Shown one piece after another: positions 1 through 12,416 of a stretch of 64,000 bases of DNA. The stretch comes from Doris montereyensis. Lineage: Eukaryota; Mollusca; Gastropoda; Nudibranchia; Dorididae. The stretch lies in the NCBI GenBank assembly GCA_037039925.1, contig JAXRKP010000216.1, positions 7,501 through 71,500 of the forward strand. The letters run 5' to 3'. A model generated the notes under the pieces. The model was not told where the DNA came from, did not search any database, and saw nothing but the letters and a program-made list of their open reading frames with translations. Numbering within the stretch: the stretch's first letter is position 1; each line of letters begins with the position of its first letter. The position numbers and the translations under genes were made by a program.

Positions 1-545
1 GTGTAAACAAAGAGACTTTATGTAGACCTATGATGTTTTATAATCTTAGGCATACGCCCTCACACACCTCCCGCCCCTTTCATCTCCTTTCCCAAAGAGG
101 AGAGAAGTGAGGGAATACCATAACAACATAACATTTCTGGCTGATACGCCAATCAGTGGTATTAAAGAATTTTGTATTGTTTAACAATAGACCTTTTTGA
201 CTTCAGGCATACTTACTTATCTTGTCTGTCAAGAATCACTTAAATAATCCTAAGTCATGGAATCCGACAAACTCTTAGCACAAAAACACGATTGGATTGC
301 AAAGCAATGACCTTGTATGTAATCTTCTTACATGGAAATTAGATAACGGTAAATTGAACAAACAGCGATACAATGACATGTTCTACAGTGCCAACTCTGT
401 CTGCTGCCCGATTATACACTAAACTGACACGCTGGCGCTATATTTTTATCATGCTTGGCGACTGACACAATTTTGTCAAGTGCTATTATTACCATGTGAC
501 TTGTTTAGTCTTGTCATACCAAGCTTATATAAAAAGGAGGGCATA
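1..545. other. Gene-free AT-rich sequence
   Basis: No open frame of note, RNA gene or repeat is recognised here. The short string TTAGGCATACGCC near 47-59 resembles part of the SINE-like body at 63.35 kb, but the match is too short to annotate. Confidence 0.5.
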
Positions 546-745
546 GAAAAGGAAAGAAAGAAAGAAAGATAGATAACAGATAGATAGATAGATAGATAGA
601 AGATACATAGATAGATAGATATATAGACAGATAGAGAGACATAAATAGATAGATAGATATATAGATAGTAGATATAGATAGAGAGAGATAGTTAGATAGA
701 TAGATAGATAGAGATAGATAGATAGATAGATAGATAGATATAGAG
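546..745. repeat. GATA tetranucleotide microsatellite
   Basis: The stretch is dominated by GATA units, with an initial GAAA run and scattered GAGA and ATAT interruptions. Repeat-driven frames rich in Ser/Ile/Tyr/Leu on the other strand are artefacts of the tetranucleotide. Confidence 0.95.
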
Positions 746-884
746 AGAAATACAAACACACATACATATATCCATACATACACACATACACACATCCATA
801 CATGCATACATACATGCATACATACATACATACATACATACATACATACATACATACATACATACATACATACATACATACATT
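746..884. repeat. CATA tetranucleotide microsatellite
   Basis: The tract directly abuts the GATA tract. It starts impure (CACA, CCATA and GCATA variants) and becomes a nearly pure CATA run of about 20 units at its right end. Together the two make a composite tetranucleotide locus of about 340 bp. Confidence 0.95.
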
Positions 885-1258
885 ACTTTGGATTATAATA
901 TAGAGTTTTGGTGGTTTGTTTCTTTTTAGGTGGAGATTTGGGTGGTGAGGGGGGGTTGTATTTTGGCAACTTTTCGTTGTGTTTTTGTTGCTCTTTGCAT
1001 CTTTTTTTATCTTTCGCTTCGTCGTTGGCCTTTACGTCATCCTATCGTTTGTATTATGGTGGGAGGAGAATAAATCGGTGGAAGGATACAATATATTTAT
1101 GATGTTATGTACAAATGAATTATTTTTAAGATGCGATGTATGTTTGTAAGATTTAATCGTATAATTTAAATGTTGTCACAGTGCTAATGTTTTGTAATCC
1201 AGATATTTTGTAAAGCGCTTCTATGACATCTTTTGGTGGTAGTTAACGCTATATAAAT
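885..1258. other. Unique sequence between microsatellites
   Basis: No gene is recognised. A short frame (908-1102, 64 residues) shows no domain and is treated as chance. Confidence 0.4.
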
Positions 1259-1283
1259 ATTTATTATTATTATTACATTATTA

Positions 1284-1347
<64 letters not shown>

Positions 1348-1361
1348 CATTATTATTATTA

Positions 1362-1422
<61 letters not shown>

Positions 1423-1440
1423 TATTATTATTATTATTAA
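1259..1440. repeat. (TTA)n trinucleotide microsatellite
   Basis: About 180 bp of TTA/ATT units with a few CAT or ATTA interruptions. Confidence 0.95.
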
Positions 1441-1664
1441 TGAATGTAAATAACATTATGGGTAATTATTGAGGGAACATAGGGAATGATGGGTGACAGT
1501 TAGTTGATGTGGCTAAGCTATCTTATTAATTTGTGTTATGTAGCTTAGCTCCTTCAAGGCTCTTCTTACGGCTAAAGCCTGAGCTTATTCCGGTTTGTAT
1601 AGCGTGAAACGTAGCATGATAACAATAACCTCCTGAACTTGTCTATCGCAGATATTTTACACCC

Positions 1665-1835
1665 AATCTGTGGTGGTACCCATTGCACCTGGGTCTGGAT
1701 CTAGGGACAATGCGTGTTAGTGTCTTTCCTTAGGAACACACAACGTCAACCTAGCTTTGCTAGGATTTGAATCCAACATCTTACGATCCCAAATCCCACA
1801 ACTTTGCCACAACGCCACCGATGCCGTTTTCTGTA
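1665..1835 (-). repeat. SINE-like repeat, family B (copy 1, reverse)
   Basis: Read on the minus strand, this has a tRNA-like head (box-B-like GGATTCAAATCC, then TAGCAAAGCTAG), followed by a central motif (GTTGTGT, then AAAGACACT, then ACGCATTGTC, then CCAGGTGCAATGGGTACC). The same order recurs at 13.6, 20.4 and 31.1 kb. It looks like a tRNA-derived SINE family with a conserved core. Family naming is local to this window, and no database name can be given. Confidence 0.6.
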
Positions 1836-1929
1836 GCTTGAATAAGGGATAAATTAAAAACTAAACGAAACCAAGAAACCACATGCATTCACCTTATTTG
1901 TTACGTTCCCGCTTGCTATCTTGTAATGC

Positions 1930-2145
1930 TTCGTGCTCGGCAGCCTAAAAAGATTTTCTCGAGCTTTCCGAATAAAGCTCAACACCGCACCACCACCTCA
2001 TTAGTCAGGTGGATCGACACCCAGTCCCATCGGTGACGGACGATAATAAGGGACCCGTACGCAAATCGCAACAATGTCTTGTTTACAAAGGCAAAGGGGC
2101 ATAATTCTTAAAAACCCAACCCAAATCCCCGAGATAACATTGCAA
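1930..2145 (+). repeat. Dispersed repeat, family C (copy 1)
   Basis: It shares the string GGTGGATCGACACC, followed by AGTCCCATCG, GTTTACA, and AAAACCCAACCCAAATCC with 18.54-18.70 kb and, reversed, 31.99-32.18 kb. The tRNA-like 5' head seen in the 18.4-kb copy is missing or unrecognisable here. Confidence 0.6.
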
Positions 2146-3675
2146 ATATTGTAATGTTGACAAAACCATCAAGAAGATAATATAACTACAAAGGAAGCAG
2201 ATCTGCTTTTCACATACATGCAAATTCATAAGTTTTGCCTTATCGTTAAATATAATATACAGATAAATAACTATTCTTCTTTTTTTTAGCAAAATGCAAG
2301 GTGGGACTATGCGCAAACAGTAAGAATTTAATCTAATGCTGGATCACACAAATATGTGCCGTCTTTGGACGGCGTTGTCTCCACTTCTAAAACTGTCGGT
2401 TTACAATGACTTACATACAAATCTGATCTGACTCTACACCTGTCTAGTGGGTACCGTGGCTATATAGGTTTTTTTAGCTGAAAAAAAAAACAACAACCAC
2501 CACTTGCTTTCCAACACTTCAGGATATTTTGAATTTCAGAGGAAGGGTCTCGCCAGAAAGAACCATGCTCTGGATTGGCGCTTTGTTTCAGTTTTATTAC
2601 CAGTCAGGGTGTTTTTAATGTTTTTAGATCGACCATCGTCAAATCGTTGCAGCGTATTGAAGCAAAATTCAACCCTTAGTTGTTTTTGTTCATCGGTGAA
2701 ATGACGTGGCACTCATCGAGCTGACATCTTGTGGACATTTTTGTTAATGTATGTAAACATTCACGCAGTATCTTCCAACACTACGTGAGGAAATGTCAAA
2801 GAATGCTCTATCTCATGCTAGGTTATTTTTTTCAACGATTTCAAGCATGGCTTTTTTTTTGGTGCTAGACACTGGATTTTCAGTAACAGCACTTAACGGC
2901 CTACCTTTTAGGATCATCGTCTTTGAGGGAACGCGGATCTCTTTTACCAAACCAGAAAAGAATTGAGATTTTGATGGAGCAGATAACCCAATGAATTATG
3001 TAAAGTTTCAATTTAAACTGAAACTTTAACTTTTTTAACTTTTAAAAAATCATAATATTATAGCATTGCTCGAAAATCACATCGATCAAGCTCAATTGCT
3101 GTTATCGTAATTGCTGTGATATGACGTCATAAATTCATCTTCAATTATTTTACGCACCATAGTAAAGTCATGGCAATGCAACTTTCGAGGAAGTCCCAGG
3201 GGATGATTTAGGTGGTGCCAAAAAAAAAAATCATGGCTCTGACTTTACTCTTTCTACCCGATCGCGGGCATTTAACTAGTGACTCCTCGTATCGAACATG
3301 TATATAATATGTCAACATTAGTATTAAGTCTATACTAAGGTCTTTGGTGTCTGAAAGACACTGAAATAAACACTACACAATAGTGTGCATAGATCTGTCT
3401 CCCGTCTCACCACATCCCTTCTAGTGCATCTGTGATTATTATTTTTTCTGTTTTCTATTTTTTTTCTCCCTTTCTCACTCACCCGAGACAGGGTAGCTGT
3501 GTGGTTTACTTAGATATACTGAGTTTGAACCTTACTTCAGGCATTGTTGTGTGGTTGTTTTTAGCAAGAAAGAGTTATCCTTTTTGCTCTGAGGCTCAAA
3601 TGGGTGACTCCTGTTGCATTGAACGTAAGCTCGATGATAGTCTATATTCCTTTTCACTAAAGAAACTGGAATGTC
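2146..3675. other. Gene-free intergenic sequence
   Basis: Several frames of 60-90 residues occur (2083-2316 minus, 2504-2704, 3432-3701), but none has a recognisable motif. I see no gene here. Confidence 0.4.
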
Positions 3676-3770
3676 AGGCACAACAACAACAACAACAATA
3701 ACAACAACAACAACAATAACAGCAACACCCCCACCCATCCACCCACCCCCCCACACACACACACGCACAG
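3676..3770. repeat. (ACA)n and C-rich simple sequence
   Basis: ACA/ATA/GCA triplets run to about 3725, followed by CCCACC and CACACA simple sequence. Confidence 0.85.
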
Positions 3771-3877
3771 ATCGGCACTGGGTTTTTTCTTTATCCCCTA
3801 TGATGAAGATTTTAAAACTGATACTTTTACATAGGTTCATGTTGAATATATACATATCACTTATGCTTTGGTGTTTT

Positions 3878-3930
3878 GTGTGTGTGTGTGTGTGTGTATG
3901 TGTGTGTGTGTGTGTGTGTGGTGTGTGTTT
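3878..3930. repeat. (GT)n microsatellite
   Basis: About 50 bp of GT dinucleotides with one TATG interruption. Confidence 0.95.
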
Positions 3931-4167
3931 GTGGAGGGGATATTTCATTGCTGTTTTTGCTGTTGTTGTTTTGAGTTTATTTAGTGGGGGAGGGGTCAGT
4001 TTGTTGTTTTGAGTTAATTTTGTGGGGGAGGGGGTCAGGTTGTTGTTGAGGTAGTTTTGGGGTTTGGATTTTAATTTATAATGTGTGGTAGTGCAAGTGC
4101 CTGATCATGCTTACTTAGGCCTGTGGTTGTTACGTTGGAAAAAAACATTGCAAAGACTTGTGTGCTC

Positions 4168-4225
4168 TTTGTTGTTGTTGTTGCTGTTGTTGTTGTTGTT
4201 GTTGTTGTTGTTGCTGCTGTTGTTT
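4168..4225. repeat. (GTT)n trinucleotide repeat
   Basis: GTT units with two GCT substitutions. Nearby TTGTTG-rich sequence (3950-4060) is a looser version. Confidence 0.9.
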
Positions 4226-4343
4226 ATTGGTGTTGACCTTGTTCTTGATGTTCTGTTGTTATTTGGGGATCAATGGGCTAAAACGCTTTTATCACCTAAA
4301 TACATGACAATAATTTATTGCAATGCATAATGTTGGGCTGGGT

Positions 4344-4600
<257 letters not shown>

Positions 4601-4794
4601 TGCCCTGTTTTCCCTGTGATCGGAGGACTCACCTTGCAAACCAGGGGTCGGAATTGAATCCTGGTGTGACTATACCGGCCCATAGTTAACTGAGTGTTCA
4701 CGAGTTTATTGCCATTCACAACCCCTCAACCCTTGTCAGTAAATTCTATCTGGCCGCTTACTTTATTGGATATGGAGTCAATTCGTTTAATTAA

Positions 4795-4960
4795 AATTTA
4801 TACCATCCACTATTGTTGAGATGTCAGTGTGAATTAAGAAGGAATAGCAAGATGAAAGAAAAAAGACAAAGTGAAAGAAAAGAAGTAAGACCTACCAGTA
4901 GCGCCCGCCAACCACCTACGATGGAGTTAAAACCAGAGGTCACGGGAATACAGCATGTTA
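4795..4960 (+). repeat. Dispersed repeat, family A (copy 1)
   Basis: The segment contains GTGAATTAAGAAGG, AGCAAGATGAAAG, AGAAGTAAGACCTACCAGT and GCCAACC in that order. The same order recurs at 25.21-25.35 kb, and in reverse at 48.24-48.33 and 52.70-52.82 kb. It looks like a short non-autonomous retroposon or MITE of about 130 bp. Its class is unknown. Confidence 0.6.
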
Positions 4961-5088
4961 TGTACTTTTAAAGACCTTCCATGGAAGTTCGAAGGGTTGC
5001 CTGGCAAAATTTAAAACTTTCTCTGAATTCCGAAATTACCGTTGTTAGTAAACATGAATAAAAAGAAACGAATAAACCCATCCATGTA

Positions 5089-5123
5089 ACGGCAATAACA
5101 ACGACAACGACGACGACAACAAT

Positions 5124-5157
<34 letters not shown>

Positions 5158-5175
5158 ACGACAACAACAACGAAA
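5089..5175. repeat. (AAC/GAC)n trinucleotide repeat
   Basis: AAC and GAC triplets in mixed order make an imperfect triplet microsatellite. Confidence 0.9.
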
Positions 5176-5451
5176 CTCTCTTTACTCATCGTGTAGTGCT
5201 GATTCATACCCAGATCTCTATTGTGCAATTGCGCAAGTATTTCATCAGCAGACGAGTCATTTGCTGGGTATGCAAATATCCTCTCGCTCTCCCAGGTGTA
5301 GGCTTGAATTCGTCTGCGTCAGTGCTTGCGGCGAGTAGATGCAATTCTGTTCTATTTGGGTAGCATCACATTGCATGAATGGACATCAAAGAAGCCATCA
5401 CTTATAATAAGATAGCCATGTCATGTATATGTTGTTGATTGCTTTGTTCGT

Positions 5452-5530
5452 TTATTATTGTTTTCGTTGTTGTTTTCGTTGTTGTTTTCGTGGTTGTTTT
5501 CGTTGTTGTTTTCTGTTGTTGTTTTTTAAG
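5452..5530. repeat. GTTGTTTTC minisatellite
   Basis: The string GTTGTTGTTTTC recurs four to five times in tandem with small changes (for example CGTGG for CGTTG). Confidence 0.8.
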
Positions 5531-5654
5531 TTATCGTTGTGGGTAACCCCAGAACATAAATGTCGAGTTTCCTTTCATTTAATCTTTTAAAAAATATGTT
5601 GAATTGTTGTCTAGTTTTAATTGTCTGTTTGTGATGATAAAGTTGAAGTTAACG

Positions 5655-5662
5655 ATGGTGAA

Positions 5663-5722
<60 letters not shown>

Positions 5723-5771
5723 AAAGAAGAAGATAATTTGTGTTGTAGACTCGCATACTTGTGTGGATTGG

Positions 5772-5803
<32 letters not shown>

Positions 5804-6140
5804 GGGAAGAAGAAGAAGAAGATGATTTGTATTTTGGGCTCGCATACTTGTGTGGATTGATGATGATGATGATGATGATGAAGATGAAGAAGAAGAAGAT
5901 GATTTGTGTTGTAGATTCGCATACTTGTGTGGATTGATGATGATGATGATGAAGAAGAAGATGAGTTGTGTTGTAGATTCGCATACTTGTGTGGATTGAT
6001 GATGATGATGATGATGAAGAAGAAGAAGAAGATGATTTGTGTTTTTGGGCTCGCATACTTGTATTGGATTGATGATGATGATGATGAAGAAGAAGAAGAA
6101 GAAGATGATTTGTGTTATAGATTCGCATACTTGTGTGGAT

Positions 6141-6192
<52 letters not shown>

Positions 6193-6521
6193 GAAGAAGA
6201 AGAAGAAGAAGAAGAAGAAGATGAGTTGTGTTTTGAAGCTCGAATACTTGTGTGGATTGATGATGAAGATGATGATGAAGATGAAGAAGAAGAAGATGAT
6301 TTGTGTTGTAGATTCGCATACTTTGTGGATTGATGATGATGATGAAGAAGAAGAAGAAGAAGAAGAAGTTGTAGAAGCATACTTGAAGAAGAAGATGATG
6401 ATGAAGATGATGAAGAAGAAGAAGATGATGATGAAGAAGAAGAAGAAGAAGATGAAGATGATGAAGATGAAGAAGAAGAAGAAGATGACGGTGTGGATTG
6501 AGATGATGATAATGACTTGTG

Positions 6522-6580
<59 letters not shown>

Positions 6581-6789
6581 GAAAAGAAGAAGAAGAAGAT
6601 GATTTGTGTTGTAGATTCGCATACTTGAAGAATTGAAAAGAAGATGAAGATGAAGATGAAGAAGAAGAAGAAGAAGATGATTTGTGTTGTAGATTCGCTT
6701 ACTTGATGGATGATGATGATGATGAAGAAGAAGAAGAAGAGGAGTTTGTGTTGTAGATTCGCATACTTGTGTGGATTGATGATGATGAA

Positions 6790-6825
<36 letters not shown>

Positions 6826-6904
6826 GATGAAGAAGAAGAAGATGATTTGTGTTGTAGATTCGCGTACTTGTGTGGATTGATGATGATGATAATGATGGTG
6901 ATGT

Positions 6905-6959
<55 letters not shown>

Positions 6960-7017
6960 GAAGAAGAAGAAGAAGATGATTTGTGTTGTAGATTCGCATA
7001 CTTGTGTGAATTGCAAA
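5655..7017. repeat. Compound triplet minisatellite: GAT/GAA blocks with a conserved spacer
   Basis: This 1.36-kb array alternates a roughly 35-bp spacer (TTGTGTTGTAGATTCGCATA then CTTGTGTGGATT) with a (GAT)n block and a (GAA)n block of varying length. The spacer core TCGCATAC or a close variant sits at about 5751, 5840, 5917, 5979, 6051, 6123, 6240, 6314, 6617, 6695, 6759, 6860 and 6994. A degenerate copy lies near 6376. GAT blocks always precede GAA blocks within a unit. Because every block is a triplet, long frames exist on both strands (poly-Asp/Glu, Met/Lys, Ser, His, Ile/Phe). They lack gene-like composition and I treat them as artefacts. Confidence 0.95.
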
Positions 7018-7304
7018 GTTTTAAGTGCGGTTTTTGACCCCAAATCGAAATTATTTGTCATCTTGCGAGATTAAATAAAACAACAACCTCATGATTAAGT
7101 TCACTCAAAGATGGTCGAACCTTACACTCTGGCTTACTTGTAGATCTAGGACTATGCGATAGTGTCAGTAACATACAGATAATCAAAGAGCGCGCGTGGA
7201 GTTGGTGGATGACAGCGTATTGACGCTATCTAGTTCATCAAGTGCAATTAGGAAGCAATAAAGAACGGATGTAACAGACAGTAAGGAAACAAGAAAAAGA
7301 AAAA

Positions 7305-7340
<36 letters not shown>

Positions 7341-8120
7341 AGAAGAAAAAAGAAATCGAGGGGCTCTCGTGTAAAACAATGCCTTCCAGAGGGGTATCGC
7401 CAATGCAAGCAGTTCTATCTAGATTAGGGCTTCTCGAACTGAGGTGCACGAACACCAAGGAGGTGTTGCACTCTTTTTCCTACGAAAACAACTAAGAATT
7501 CCAAAAGGTATAAACCGTGTTTTCTTGTACATTGTGACAGATTTCTATTTCAATGGTACAAAGTGATCAGTGTAAAGTCATAGTGTCATGCTATACGTTG
7601 CCGGATTCACAGTTGAATTGTCTTTCTTACCCTCAAAATTATTTTTGTTTATATTAATTATTATAGAAGTTATAATCTTTAGAGAGAGAGAAAAATGCTG
7701 TGTGACTTTTGTTGCTTAGTATAGATATTGTGTAGGGCCAGTGTCAACAGATGAGACTTTCATATATGCATTTTACCACTTTTTTGTATCTTGTTTGTCT
7801 TTTTGAGTGGATTGAATCTCATTCCTTATCACTCCTTACATAGTCACCCTTGGCTCAGATGGCTGGCCATAAATAAGACAATTGTAATATAAGGTATCGT
7901 ATCCTTCGCTCAAATGACGTTATCCAAACATAAGTTGAAACACCTACAGTTACAATGAAGGACGTTCCCATTTCCCATTAACAGTGATAGAGTATAAGAA
8001 TGTGAAACTATAGTCAAGCATTTGGATTCTGGTGTTCATCAGACGAAAATATATATCCGAAAAAAACAATGTATAATTTGCAAGCATCTGTGAAATTTAA
8101 TGATACGTGTATATCAAAAC
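7018..8120. other. Gene-free sequence with a GAAA microsatellite
   Basis: A GAAA run lies at about 7300-7345. The string GGGCTTCTCGAACTGAGGTG at 7427 resembles the termini of hAT-type elements but has no visible partner. Otherwise nothing is recognised. Confidence 0.5.
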
Positions 8121-8172
8121 TAGTACACACACACACACACACAAACACACAAACACACACACACACACATTA
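8121..8172. repeat. (CA)n microsatellite
   Basis: CA dinucleotides with two AAACA interruptions. Confidence 0.95.
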
Positions 8173-8649
8173 TAAATAATATTGTTAACACTTTAAGGTT
8201 TTTACACAAAATCATATCTCTAACCATTCGGTCAACAAGAGATTCCAGAGGAAGAAAAGCTGACGCGGTCAATAAAAGTTTTACAAGAAACTGTATTCCG
8301 CTATAAAGGCAATAAACACGACAACTTTGTTTTGGCTGCATTTAAACATTGTTCCCTACCATCCTCCATCGATCCGTTGTGATCTTTTTTTTTTTTTAAA
8401 GATTTCACTTTTCTTTTTCTTTTTCTTCGTTCAGACCTTAATGTCAACCAAATGAAGCGTTCAACTTGACCTTGATGCCCGATTTCTAGAGCCCTCTCAA
8501 TCTCTCGTTTGGAAGTGTATGGGCTTCCGGTCCATCAGATGTGACACATAAACTACTTCCTCCCTCATCCGTACCATATTTATTAGCTCACCCAACATTC
8601 GTCTTTCCTTGCAAGAAGCCGAAGTCCGGTTCTCTCATTCTCTTCTCCC

Positions 8650-9302
<653 letters not shown>

Positions 9303-9724
9303 ATGTTATGTTGGTTTTATTGAAGCCAAATCAGTTCCGATAATGAACGACAAATTAATTTAGCAGAAATACGTATAAATCACCTCCAAACTTTAAAAAA
9401 ATATGAAGAGGTCTGAAATGAGAGGAGTATTAGTTTTTTTTAATGAATAAAAGTTGTTCATTCAGACACAAAAAAATGACGAACTTTGTAAACAATATCA
9501 CTTGGAAACAAAATTATGTCAATACTGAAGAAATGTTAACACTAAAGCGAGTCGACATGATGTCATTCGCGCACTTTCCCAAACATTCGACATAATTTGG
9601 TTTTTAACAGTGAACAACTAGTAGCACGATATTGTCTCATCATCTAATATATTCATTCAGCTAACTGTTACTATTACCTTGGACCTGGACCGGAATTTCT
9701 GATTTCATTTCACGTAAATAACTG
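9303..9724. other. Gene-free AT-rich sequence
   Basis: No gene, RNA or repeat is recognised. Confidence 0.4.
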
Positions 9725-10080
9725 CTCTTGTCCACGTGACGTCGACTACCCTAGACCAATGAGATTTGGCCCATCTGCCATAATATTACAAGCACATAAT
9801 GATAGAAGCCGACCCCTAAATTCGAGCCATGGGAAAACGAAGGTCAGACAGACAGGCCTTATCATTTTGCATCCTCACGCCCCTATTTCAGCCAGTCAGT
9901 CCTGGACGTCATGATTGTCAGACCAGAGGGCGTTCCGTAGCAAAGCAATTTGCTTTAACTCACCGCGAAACAGAAAGCTTACAAAGCGTAGCCGACAAGC
10001 TTGTCTACAGAACGCAACTCAGCACAGTGCTTCGGTCTGCCTCGAGAGCGCTCTTGGATATTTTCGTAGGCTGAAGACAC
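9725..10080 (+). promoter_or_regulatory. Possible promoter-like GC-richer island
   Basis: The base composition is visibly richer in C, G and CpG than the flanks. A CACGTGAC E-box overlaps a GACGTCG CRE-like site at about 9731, a CCAAT lies at about 9757, and another GACGTCATG occurs at about 9906. These three motif types (E-box, CRE, CCAAT) commonly cluster in animal promoters. Two overlapping short frames start downstream (9829-10074, 9915-10103) without recognised domains. No linked downstream coding exon was identified, so this could be an orphan first exon, a regulatory element or chance. Confidence 0.25.
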
Positions 10081-10304
10081 ATACAATTATGATTTCCACT
10101 TAATTCTATTTATTATATTTTAATTGTATGGATTTGTGCTTTTGATTTCGTAATTGCAATGTTATGACTGACAGAAATAGACTTATGTTGGGGTTTTTTA
10201 ATGATAAAGGAAAGCTATTTAGGATTGGGTGTTGGCGTTAATTGATATTAAAACCCCATCGGACAAAAAAGACGAGACAAATACATTGAATAGACATAAT
10301 AAAT

Positions 10305-10490
10305 CTTGATCACCATAGGGATTGAACAAGCGGCCATTAGCCTGATTGGAATCGTGATTTCATTTCATGGCGAGGCGATGGGTGTCGACGCAGAGGTTGC
10401 AGGTTCAATCCCCATGGTGGTCAATATAATTTGTTCTGTCTATTCCTTGTATTTGTCTTGTATTTGTTTCTTTTCGTTCTTTATCAGTTC
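10305..10490 (+). repeat. tRNA-like SINE head, family D (copy 1)
   Basis: The string TGGCGAGGCGATGGGTGTCG is followed by CGCAGAGGTTGCAGGTTCAATCCC, which resembles tRNA boxes A and B. The head is followed by CTGTCTATTCCTTG and T-rich sequence. A related head lies in reverse at 18.19-18.25 kb. Confidence 0.5.
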
Positions 10491-10710
10491 CCATTCTACC
10501 TTTAAGCGTATGGGTTCAAATTCCCCGAGATGATATTTCTCCAGGATGACCTGTCCTGACATTACTCCTAGGTAATTGTAGCTTTGAACTTGTTCTAAAT
10601 TCTCCCCTGCCCAATTTAAGTTTTTGTGTTTTAGCTACCATGGTTACTAGCATTGCTTTGGTTTTCTTTGCATTTACTGTTTAATGTTGATATTCGACTG
10701 AATGTCACTT

Positions 10711-11555
10711 TCATTTTCCGAACAGAACTAAATCATCGGCAAATGAAAGTATTGATACATTTACTGGTTTGAGCTTCCACATACCTACATTCATTTTCTT
10801 CATTTTTGAGGATGCCTTTGCGATTGAATCCATAAATGTGATAAACAGAAGAGGACTTAGGATACAACCCTGCCTTACCACTATGTCTACATCAAATTCT
10901 GCAGATGTGTTTACAGCTACTCTCATTGCACATGTTGGTTTATTGTAAAAAATGTAATGGCTTCAATTACATTTTGCTCTACATTGTGTTTTTTTAAGGA
11001 ATGCCATAGTTCGTCCCTCATCACAGTGTCAAATGCCTTTTCTAGATCTATAAAACACAGATGCAAGTCAATGTTTCTCTCAAGGAATTTTTCTATTATT
11101 TGTCTAAGTGTAAATATGTGGTCTTGTACACTTTTTCCTGGACTAAATCCACTCTGATGTTCTTCAATCTGATCCTCTACTCTTTTCCTTAGTCTCATTT
11201 CCAGTATCCTGGCATACACTTTTCCTGGTACGCTAAGTAGTGATATCCCTCTATAGTTTGAGCATTCCATAGTTGATCCTTTCTAATGTATTGGTACTAC
11301 CATTCCCTTTTTCCAGTCGTTTGGTACCTGTTTGGACTTCCATGCGTGTTGGCATATTGCATGTAATAATATGTCTGCCTCTCTTCCTTGGTTTTTAATC
11401 ATTTCTGGATAAACTTGATCTGTTCCTGGGGCTTTTCCTAATTTCACTTTTCTTATAGCTGTTTGGATTTCTTCCATTGATATATCTACATCTTCAGCTG
11501 TCTCCTCTGGATTACTTGTTACTCTTACTAATTGATCTTTATTTCCTTGTTTCAT
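10711..11555 (-). pseudogene. Reverse transcriptase fragments of the LINE
   Basis: Three successive minus-strand frames cover the RT. The first (11555-11283) has GKAPGTDQVYPEMIK and NDWKKGMVVPIH. The second (11270-10923) has NYRGISLLSVPGKVYARIL, QSGFSPGKSVQDHIFTLR and motif A as FIDLEKAFD. The third (10926-10711) has RQGCILSPLLF and the catalytic box as FADDLVLF. Motif A Asp and the paired Asp of motif C are therefore visible, yet at least two frame changes separate them. The RT would copy the element's RNA at a nicked target. As it stands, no intact enzyme is encoded. Confidence 0.9.
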
Positions 11556-12416
11556 ATGTTCTGGGGGGGGTTATATAATTGTTGAAAATACTTTCTCCAC
11601 GCTTCCATGATTTGGCTGTCTTCTTCATTATTTCTCATTTGGCATTCTTAATTTGTCGTATTGGGCATGATTTGGTCTTTCTCATGCTCTTCATTGCCAC
11701 CAAGAACAGCTTTTGATTTCCTTGATAGTTTTCTTGAAGTCTTTGTCCAAACTCTTCCCATTGTTACTTTTTTGCTTTCCTCACTTCCTCTTTGGCGATA
11801 GTTCTTTTATTCACGTAATCTATCCTATCCTCTGGTCTCTTTAGTTTGCAAGTATTTCTTCCAGGAATCTTTCTTTTATTTGATCTTAGTTTTGACATTC
11901 TCATTCCACCATGCTGTTCTTTTCCCATCTCTTTTAATTTGTTTCCAACCACATACCTCTTCAGTACAACTGAGGAGTGTTTCTTTATACAATTGCCACT
12001 TTTCTTCTATTGTGCTATCATCCAATCCATCTGCCTTTCACTCATGAATCTTTTTATCCTTGATTGGTATATCTCTTTTACTATTTGTTTATTTAGTTCC
12101 TCTATTTTGAGTTTAGTAGCTTCTCTTTCCTTTTCTGTTTGTTTTTTTCACAGTAATCTTATTTTGGCAATCACTAAGTGATGATCACTAAATATTTCTG
12201 CTCCTCTGTTTACTCTTGCATCCAATGTACTGTAAAAAGGAGCTGCTAACTATTATGTAGTCTATCATTGACTTTTTACACCTGTTTCATTTACTCTTGT
12301 ATATTTGTGGATATCTTTAGAAGGAAAAAGGTGTTGGCTATTTTCATGTTATTCTTTAGGCAAAAATCTATTAGTCTCTCTCCATTTGGAGAAGTTTTTG
12401 TCTCTTTCCTATTACT
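11556..12416 (-). pseudogene. LINE linker region between endonuclease and RT
   Basis: The minus frame 11952-11764 is Lys/Arg-rich (RSNKRKIPGRN, RPEDRIDYVNKRTIAKEEV) and lies between the EEP and RT parts, as expected for the charged linker of such a polyprotein. Frames elsewhere in the stretch are broken. The assignment rests on position more than on motifs. Confidence 0.55.

Noticed and set aside
5579..7061. Frames up to 347 residues (poly-His/Ser/Ile, Asp/Glu, Met/Lys)
   Set aside because: They arise because the minisatellite is built of triplets with few stop codons. They overlap on both strands and have no non-repetitive domain.
9829..10103. Two overlapping plus-strand frames in the GC-richer island
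   Set aside because: No domain, no splice context, and both frames of the same segment are open. Kept only as part of a possible regulatory island.
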